Source: an uncultured Oscillospiraceae bacterium
GTDB taxonomy: Bacteria > Bacillota_A > Clostridia > Oscillospirales > Oscillospiraceae
DNA: 9,414 nt
Assembly: GCA_934589325.1 (NCBI GenBank)
Contig: CAKTNU010000052.1
Coordinates: 1-9,414 of the forward strand
Direction: 5' to 3'
Numbering within the stretch: the first letter of the stretch is position 1; every line of letters begins with the position of its first letter. The translations under genes and the position numbers were made by a program. Below are positions 5,982-9,414 of the stretch, one piece after another. Below the pieces are notes generated by a model, which was not told the DNA's origin, searched no databases, and worked only from the letters and a program-made list of their open reading frames with translations.

Positions 5982-7322
5982 TCAATACCTGTACACCGGT
6001 ATCCCCAGCATATGGGCAAGCGCTTCAAGCTCCGCAGCGCGGCGGCCCTTTATGACTGCGTAGTGCGGCTCGAAGCCGGCCTTTACGCTCGCCTCAACAA
6101 GCTCACGGACCGGATTGTCGGCCTTTACAACGACGGACGTACCGGTGAACTGCTTCGGCTTATCAAGTGCCTCCCCTTCAAGGATGAAGAACCTGAACGA
6201 ACCGTCCGGCTCACGTCCGACGCGGAAAACCGTTGCCTCAGGGAACGCCTCGCAGCCGAAGTCCATCGCGGGACCTATCTTGCGGTTCGGATGTACCCCG
6301 ACAGCCGCGCCGGTATCATGCCGGGCGAGCGAGCATGCCGCTGCGCCGCAGTGCCAGAAGGTCAGGCTGTTTTCACCCTCGTCAAGAGAAACCGGGTCGC
6401 CGAAAAACACCGGCTCGCCGGACAGCTGCATGCCTATCCACATCGACAACGCCCCGTAAATGTCCGCTTCACAGGCCGCTGCAACGCCGAGATCGTTGAG
6501 CATGGACAGCACCGCGCAGACAGGTGTGCCGAAAGCGGTAAAGAAGTCCGGCCAGCATCGCGACGCCAGAGCACCGATATTATTTTTGCTCACATACTCG
6601 GAGTACGCACGCAGCAGACGGGCATAGTCCGTGCGGTTCTTCTCCGGAGTGTTCTCGAGGCCGCACATCACCTTCTCCGAGCGCTCGAGATATTCGGCGC
6701 AGTCCGCATCGGAATAGCCCTTTGCCATATCAATAAGCTCACATGCCTCTATCGCCTCAAGCTCTATGCCGAACACGCTCATCAGCTCCGCATCCAGTGC
6801 GCGGCCGAAGCCGAAGCCCTGCGGAGTATGCCCGACGGCGGACATTCTGAGTGAACGCATATTCTTTATAAGCCGCGCTGCAGCTGTGCAGGCCGCTATC
6901 TCCCTGCGTACACGTTCCTCATCCGGTGCGCCGAAAACATACTCGAAACGGCGGCCGCCGAAGGCGCGCATCGCATTTGCGGCGGAGTATGCGCCGGTCA
7001 GAGAGTTGAGACGCAGGCGGCCGCCGTCTATGACCGGCTCGCGCAGAGTCCAGAGCAGTATCGGGCAGTTCACACGGCGCATAACGGCAGAAATATACGC
7101 GGAATTTGCGAAGGTCAGATTCTGGAACACAACGAGGTCCGGCTGAACGGAGCCAAGAAGCGCATCCAGCGCATCAATGCTCAGCAGCATATCATCCGGT
7201 ACCGCAAAGCCCGCGTCGATACCGCGCAGCAGCTCCGCCGATGCTTCAAACTGCGCCCTCGCGCTCTCCAGATGGAAGGTAGGCACGCCCGCCGGGATGT
7301 AAACAGGAGTAAAATCTTTCAT
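5982..7322 (-). CDS. L-fucose/L-arabinose isomerase superfamily protein, substrate unknown
   Basis: 446 residues. Enzymes of this superfamily interconvert aldose and ketose sugars with a divalent metal. The fold's marks are visible in the C-terminal half: ACEADIYGALSMW (283-295), GDPVSLDE (308-315), LTFWHCGAA (320-328), and near the end EPHYAVIKG (418-426). Likely metal ligands are E285, D309, H324 and H420, with spacing close to the E/E/H/H set of L-arabinose isomerase and the E-D pair of fucose isomerase. The N-terminal half (VVFQNLTFANSAYI, CPILLWTLREP) matches the shorter fucose-isomerase-like proteins of anaerobes. I chose ATG 7322 because GAGG lies six bases upstream; an in-frame ATG four codons earlier has no ribosome site. 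It diverges from the transketolase genes, so they likely share a pathway. The exact substrate is not inferable from sequence alone. Confidence 0.85.
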   Translation of the reverse strand: MKDFTPVYIPAGVPTFHLESARAQFEASAELLRGIDAGFAVPDDMLLSIDALDALLGSVQPDLVVFQNLTFANSAYISAVMRRVNCPILLWTLREPVIDGGRLRLNSLTGAYSAANAMRAFGGRRFEYVFGAPDEERVRREIAACTAAARLIKNMRSLRMSAVGHTPQGFGFGRALDAELMSVFGIELEAIEACELIDMAKGYSDADCAEYLERSEKVMCGLENTPEKNRTDYARLLRAYSEYVSKNNIGALASRCWPDFFTAFGTPVCAVLSMLNDLGVAAACEADIYGALSMWIGMQLSGEPVFFGDPVSLDEGENSLTFWHCGAAACSLARHDTGAAVGVHPNRKIGPAMDFGCEAFPEATVFRVGREPDGSFRFFILEGEALDKPKQFTGTSVVVKADNPVRELVEASVKAGFEPHYAVIKGRRAAELEALAHMLGIPVYRY

Positions 7323-7342
7323 CTCACACCTCATGTATATAT

Positions 7343-7362
7343 TTATTAAACTCTTTTAATAA
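7343..7362. promoter_or_regulatory. Operator-like perfect inverted repeat at the isomerase transcription start
   Basis: TTATTAAA (7343-7350) and TTTAATAA (7355-7362) form a perfect 8-bp inverted repeat around CTCT. It begins at the last base of the leftward -10 and covers the predicted start (near 7355). A similar site lies at the start of the divergent transketolase transcript (7461-7480), which supports a shared repressor. Confidence 0.6.
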
Positions 7363-7390
7363 TCATAGCTCCACAACTGGGATATGTCAA
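7362..7390 (-). promoter_or_regulatory. Promoter of the isomerase gene (TTGACA-17-TATGAT)
   Basis: On the minus strand a perfect TTGACA (7385-7390) is 17 bases from TATGAT (7362-7367), five of six consensus. Predicted start is near 7355, leaving a leader of about 32 bases ending in the ribosome site. Confidence 0.8.
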
Positions 7391-7393
7391 CAA

Positions 7394-7405
7394 AAATAAT
7401 TATTT
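7394..7405. repeat. 12-bp palindrome midway between the divergent promoters
   Basis: AAATAATTATTT is a perfect palindrome just outside the leftward -35. A second perfect palindrome, TTGTACAA (7409-7416), lies between it and the rightward -35. Both are AT-rich and could be chance, UP-element DNA, or activator sites. Confidence 0.35.
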
Positions 7406-7425
7406 GTTTTGTACAAGTTTCTATA

Positions 7426-7454
7426 TTGACAAAGCAGTGTATAAGGATTAAGAT
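7426..7454 (+). promoter_or_regulatory. Promoter of the transketolase operon (TTGACA-17-TAAGAT)
   Basis: A perfect TTGACA (7426-7431) is 17 bases from TAAGAT (7449-7454), which matches four of six consensus bases. Predicted start is near 7461, at the edge of the second operator-like repeat, giving a leader of about 37 bases. Confidence 0.75.
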
Positions 7455-7460
7455 TTATTT

Positions 7461-7480
7461 GGTTAAACCTTTTAATTAAA
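7461..7480. promoter_or_regulatory. Second operator-like repeat at the transketolase transcription start
   Basis: TTAAAC (7463-7468) followed at once by CTTTTAAT (7469-7476) matches the first site (TTAAAC, one T, CTTTTAAT at 7346-7360) apart from one missing base. Inner arms TTAAA and TTTAA form an inverted repeat with a 3-base spacer. The two sites are about 117 bp apart centre to centre, near eleven helical turns. Confidence 0.55.
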
Positions 7481-7497
7481 ACAGGAGGAGACTGACC

Positions 7498-8322
7498 TTG
7501 AACTGCGATCTTAAAGAAAAATGCAAGGATATCCGCTGCGATATCATGACCTGTATCGGTCATCTGGGCGTAGGCCATATAGGTGGCTGCCTGTCCATCG
7601 TGGAGCTGCTGGCAGTACTGTACTTTCAGGAAATGAACATCGACCCGGCCAACCCCAAAATGCCGGGGCGCGACAGGCTCGTCTGCTCGAAGGGGCACGC
7701 GGGTCCCGCCGTCTATGCAGCTCTCGCCAACCGCGGTTATTTTGACAAGAAAGAGCTTCTCACGCTCAATCAGGGCGGCACACATCTTCCCAGCCACTGC
7801 GACATGAACCTCACCACCGGCATCGACATGACCACCGGCAGCCTCGGGCAGGGCTTCTCCTGCGCGGTCGGCGTGGCACTGGGCTCCAAGCTCGACAATG
7901 ACGGCGCCACCATCTACGCCATCATCGGCGACGGCGAGTCGCAGGAGGGGCAGATATGGGAAGCCGCCATGTTTGCCGCAGCCAAAGGGCTCGGCAATCT
8001 CGTCGGCTTCACCGACTACAACAAGCTTCAGATAGACGGTCCCGTCGCACAGGTCAACGACATCGCCCCGCTGGGTGCAAAGTGGGCTGCTTTCGGCTGG
8101 AACGTCATCGACGTGGCCGACGGCAACGACGTGGAACAGGTCTCCGCCGCAGTAAAGCAGGCCAAGGCCAACCGCGGCACCGGCAGACCGACCATGGTCA
8201 TCCTCAACACACTCAAGGGTTGCGGCGTCAAATGGATAGAGGAGCTGGGCGCCGGCAACCATAACACCAACGTCAGCGAGGCTCAGGCTGAAGCCGCCAT
8301 CGCCGAGATAAGGGAGGGCTGA
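7498..8322 (+). CDS. Transketolase, N-terminal (thiamine diphosphate-binding) subunit
   Basis: 274-residue first half of a two-subunit transketolase, which moves a two-carbon ketol unit between sugars using thiamine diphosphate. Motifs in order: GHIGGCLS (26-33) with the conserved His27, SKGHAGPAVYAAL (64-76) with His67, the loop TTGSLGQGFSCAVG (112-125), and the cofactor/metal motif beginning GDGES (144-148) and ending at N175 in DYNKLQIDG. Length equals that of other split N-subunits. The start is TTG at 7498 with GGAGGAG (7484-7490) upstream; the first in-frame ATG would lose conserved N-terminal sequence. The next gene, the C-terminal half, starts four bases after this stop. The partner isomerase genes suggest a catabolic role rather than the housekeeping pentose pathway, but the sequence does not reveal the substrate. 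Confidence 0.95.
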   Translation: MNCDLKEKCKDIRCDIMTCIGHLGVGHIGGCLSIVELLAVLYFQEMNIDPANPKMPGRDRLVCSKGHAGPAVYAALANRGYFDKKELLTLNQGGTHLPSHCDMNLTTGIDMTTGSLGQGFSCAVGVALGSKLDNDGATIYAIIGDGESQEGQIWEAAMFAAAKGLGNLVGFTDYNKLQIDGPVAQVNDIAPLGAKWAAFGWNVIDVADGNDVEQVSAAVKQAKANRGTGRPTMVILNTLKGCGVKWIEELGAGNHNTNVSEAQAEAAIAEIREG

Positions 8323-8326
8323 AATA

Positions 8327-9250
8327 ATGGAAATGAGAGCTGTTTACGCCGAGTGCCTGGCGGCGCTTATGACAGAGGACAGGCATGTCTGCGTTCTGGA
8401 TGCAGACCTCTCCAAGGCCAGCGGCACACGCGGCCTGTACGAGCGTTTCCCCGATCAGATGTTTGACTGTGGTGTCGCCGAACAGAACATGGCATCCATC
8501 GCAGCAGGACTTGCAAGCTACGGCTTCAAGCCATACATTGAGAGCTTTACCCCCTTCGCTACCCGCCGCATCTGCGACCAGATAGCGATATCCATATCCT
8601 ACGCCAAAAGCAATGTCAAAATAGTCGGCACCGATCCCGGTATTTCCGCCGAGCTCAACGGCGGTACACACATGAGCATGGAGGATATCGGCGTACTGCG
8701 CTCCATCCCCGGCGTCGTGATCTTCGAGCCCGTGGACGATATTCAGCTCCGTGCAGCCATGCCCGTCATCAACGCCTATGACGGCCCCGTGTACATCCGT
8801 CTGTTCCGCAAGGAGCTGCCGCGCGTATTCGGCGAGGATTACAAATTTGACCTCTTCAAGGCTGACACCCTGCGCGAGGGCAGCGATCTGACTGTCTTTG
8901 TCTCCGGTATGCTGACGCACGATGTGCTCACCGCGGCCGAGCAGCTTGCGGCGGACGGCATATCCTGCGAGGTCGTCAATGTCCATACCATCAAGCCCAT
9001 CGACCGCGAAAGCGTCATTGCCGCCGCGAAGAAGACCGGCGCCGTGCTGACCGTGGAGAATCACAACGTCATCGGCGGTCTTCACTCCGCCGTTCTCGAA
9101 GCTCTGGCCGAGGAGAAGCTGCCCGTGTGCGCCGTCGGCGTGCAGGATCGCTTCGGTGAGGTCGGCAAGCTGCCGTATCTGCGCGAGGCGATGGGGCTGA
9201 CCGTTGAAAATATCGTCGCGACCGCGAAAAAGGCCGTCGCGCTCAAGTAA
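8327..9250 (+). CDS. Transketolase, C-terminal (pyrimidine-binding) subunit
   Basis: 307-residue second half of the split transketolase. It has the cofactor-activating glutamate in DCGVAEQNMASIAAGLA (E52), SFTPFATRR (73-81), THMSMEDIGVLRSIPG (114-129), PVYIRLFRKELP (154-165) and the C-terminal domain with VHTIKPID and GAVLTVENHNVIGGLHSAV. Thus the pyrimidine-binding and C-terminal transketolase domains are both complete. In many split transketolases the His of the THxSxED loop is followed by Gln; here it is Met116, and this loop helps form the acceptor site. GGGAGGG (8312-8318) sits inside the end of the upstream gene, eight bases before ATG, indicating coupled translation and equal amounts of both subunits. 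The RpiB-like gene follows after 30 bases. Confidence 0.95.
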   Translation: MEMRAVYAECLAALMTEDRHVCVLDADLSKASGTRGLYERFPDQMFDCGVAEQNMASIAAGLASYGFKPYIESFTPFATRRICDQIAISISYAKSNVKIVGTDPGISAELNGGTHMSMEDIGVLRSIPGVVIFEPVDDIQLRAAMPVINAYDGPVYIRLFRKELPRVFGEDYKFDLFKADTLREGSDLTVFVSGMLTHDVLTAAEQLAADGISCEVVNVHTIKPIDRESVIAAAKKTGAVLTVENHNVIGGLHSAVLEALAEEKLPVCAVGVQDRFGEVGKLPYLREAMGLTVENIVATAKKAVALK

Positions 9251-9280
9251 CTTTTGGTCTGACACAAGGAGAAAAATACC

Positions 9281-9414
9281 ATGAAAATAGCAATCGGCAG
9301 CGACAAATCCGGCTTCGCCGCAAAGGAAGCCATAAAAGCATATCTCACCGAGACCGGTGTGGAATTTGACGATCTCGGCACGCAGGATCTCGACCATGTC
9401 ATCCCTTACTACGC
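9281..9414 (+). CDS. RpiB/LacAB-family sugar (phosphate) isomerase, first 44 codons, cut by window edge
   Basis: The visible N-terminus begins MKIAIGSDKSGFAAKEAIKAYL, has DDLGT (30-34) and reaches IPYYA, matching the start of RpiB/LacA/LacB isomerases, which interconvert aldose and ketose pentose or hexose phosphates. Two family signatures differ: the usual SDHAG is SDKSG (Lys at residue 9 for His), and the usual DYPDYA is VIPYYA. Both lie near the substrate pocket in known structures of the family, so altered substrate use is plausible. The catalytic cysteine near residue 65 is outside the window. AAGGAG (9266-9271) is nine bases before ATG. It probably belongs to the transketolase operon. 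Confidence 0.88.
   Translation, partial: MKIAIGSDKSGFAAKEAIKAYLTETGVEFDDLGTQDLDHVIPYY

Noticed and set aside
3422..6028. 868-codon open frame on the minus strand across yidC, jag and acpP
   Set aside because: It lies opposite three well-recognised genes; GC-rich codon use removes stops from the opposite strand. The translation has no recognisable domain and no sensible ribosome site.
5925..6854. 309-codon plus-strand frame opposite the isomerase gene
   Set aside because: Begins inside the terminator and is antisense to a gene with clear family motifs.
7323..7334. ATG at 7334 as start of the isomerase gene
   Set aside because: No SD before it; the GAGG that lies between it and ATG 7322 is well placed only for the latter.
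8273..9397. 374-codon minus-strand frame opposite the transketolase C-subunit, and a similar 291-codon frame at 7387-8262
   Set aside because: Mirror frames of strongly conserved transketolase halves; no family resemblance.
1..9414. CRISPR arrays, tRNA or rRNA genes, insertion sequences
   Set aside because: No spaced direct repeats, cloverleaf, transposase frame or terminal inverted repeats were found in reading both strands.

Overview
The window looks like a chromosomal segment of a GC-rich, low-redundancy Clostridia genome, most likely an Oscillospiraceae/Ruminococcaceae-type gut anaerobe. The reasons are strong GGAGG-type ribosome binding sites, AT-rich intergenic promoters inside GC-rich genes, an rpmH-rnpA-yidD-yidC-jag cluster with Gram-positive-style YidC, a 4Fe-4S EFR1-type flavodoxin/ferredoxin fusion, QueH rather than QueG, and a two-subunit (split) transketolase. 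I place it at order level only; the species is inference.

Left part (1-2442). A queH fragment runs leftward off the edge. A deoxycytidylate deaminase gene diverges from it. Tail to tail with the deaminase is a TetR-family regulator, which in turn diverges from an EFR1-type flavodoxin/ferredoxin gene. The two share about 100 bp with back-to-back promoter-like elements, so the regulator probably controls the redox protein and itself.

Middle part (2471-5950). A near-consensus promoter with an A/T-rich upstream tract drives rpmH, rnpA, yidD, yidC, jag and then acpP. rpmH is only 44 residues long. rnpA and yidD overlap by 4 bp, and a hairpin lies between rpmH and rnpA. The cluster joins ribosome and RNase P supply to membrane protein insertion (YidD, YidC) and its RNA-binding partner Jag. 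Unusually, acpP rather than mnmE follows jag. A strong bidirectional terminator closes the operon and also serves the convergent gene beyond it.

Right part (5982-9414). This is a divergent carbohydrate module. A fucose/arabinose-isomerase-superfamily protein is on the minus strand. On the plus strand are the N-terminal and C-terminal halves of a transketolase, then the first 44 codons of a divergent RpiB/LacAB-family isomerase that runs off the edge. Each side has its own well-formed promoter, and a similar AT-rich operator-like repeat sits at each predicted transcription start. The set of activities (aldose-ketose isomerase, two-subunit transketolase, RpiB-like isomerase, no kinase visible) resembles the transketolase branch of sulfoquinovose breakdown, or another non-standard sugar route. 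The substrate cannot be settled from this window, and this module is the best candidate here for something undescribed.
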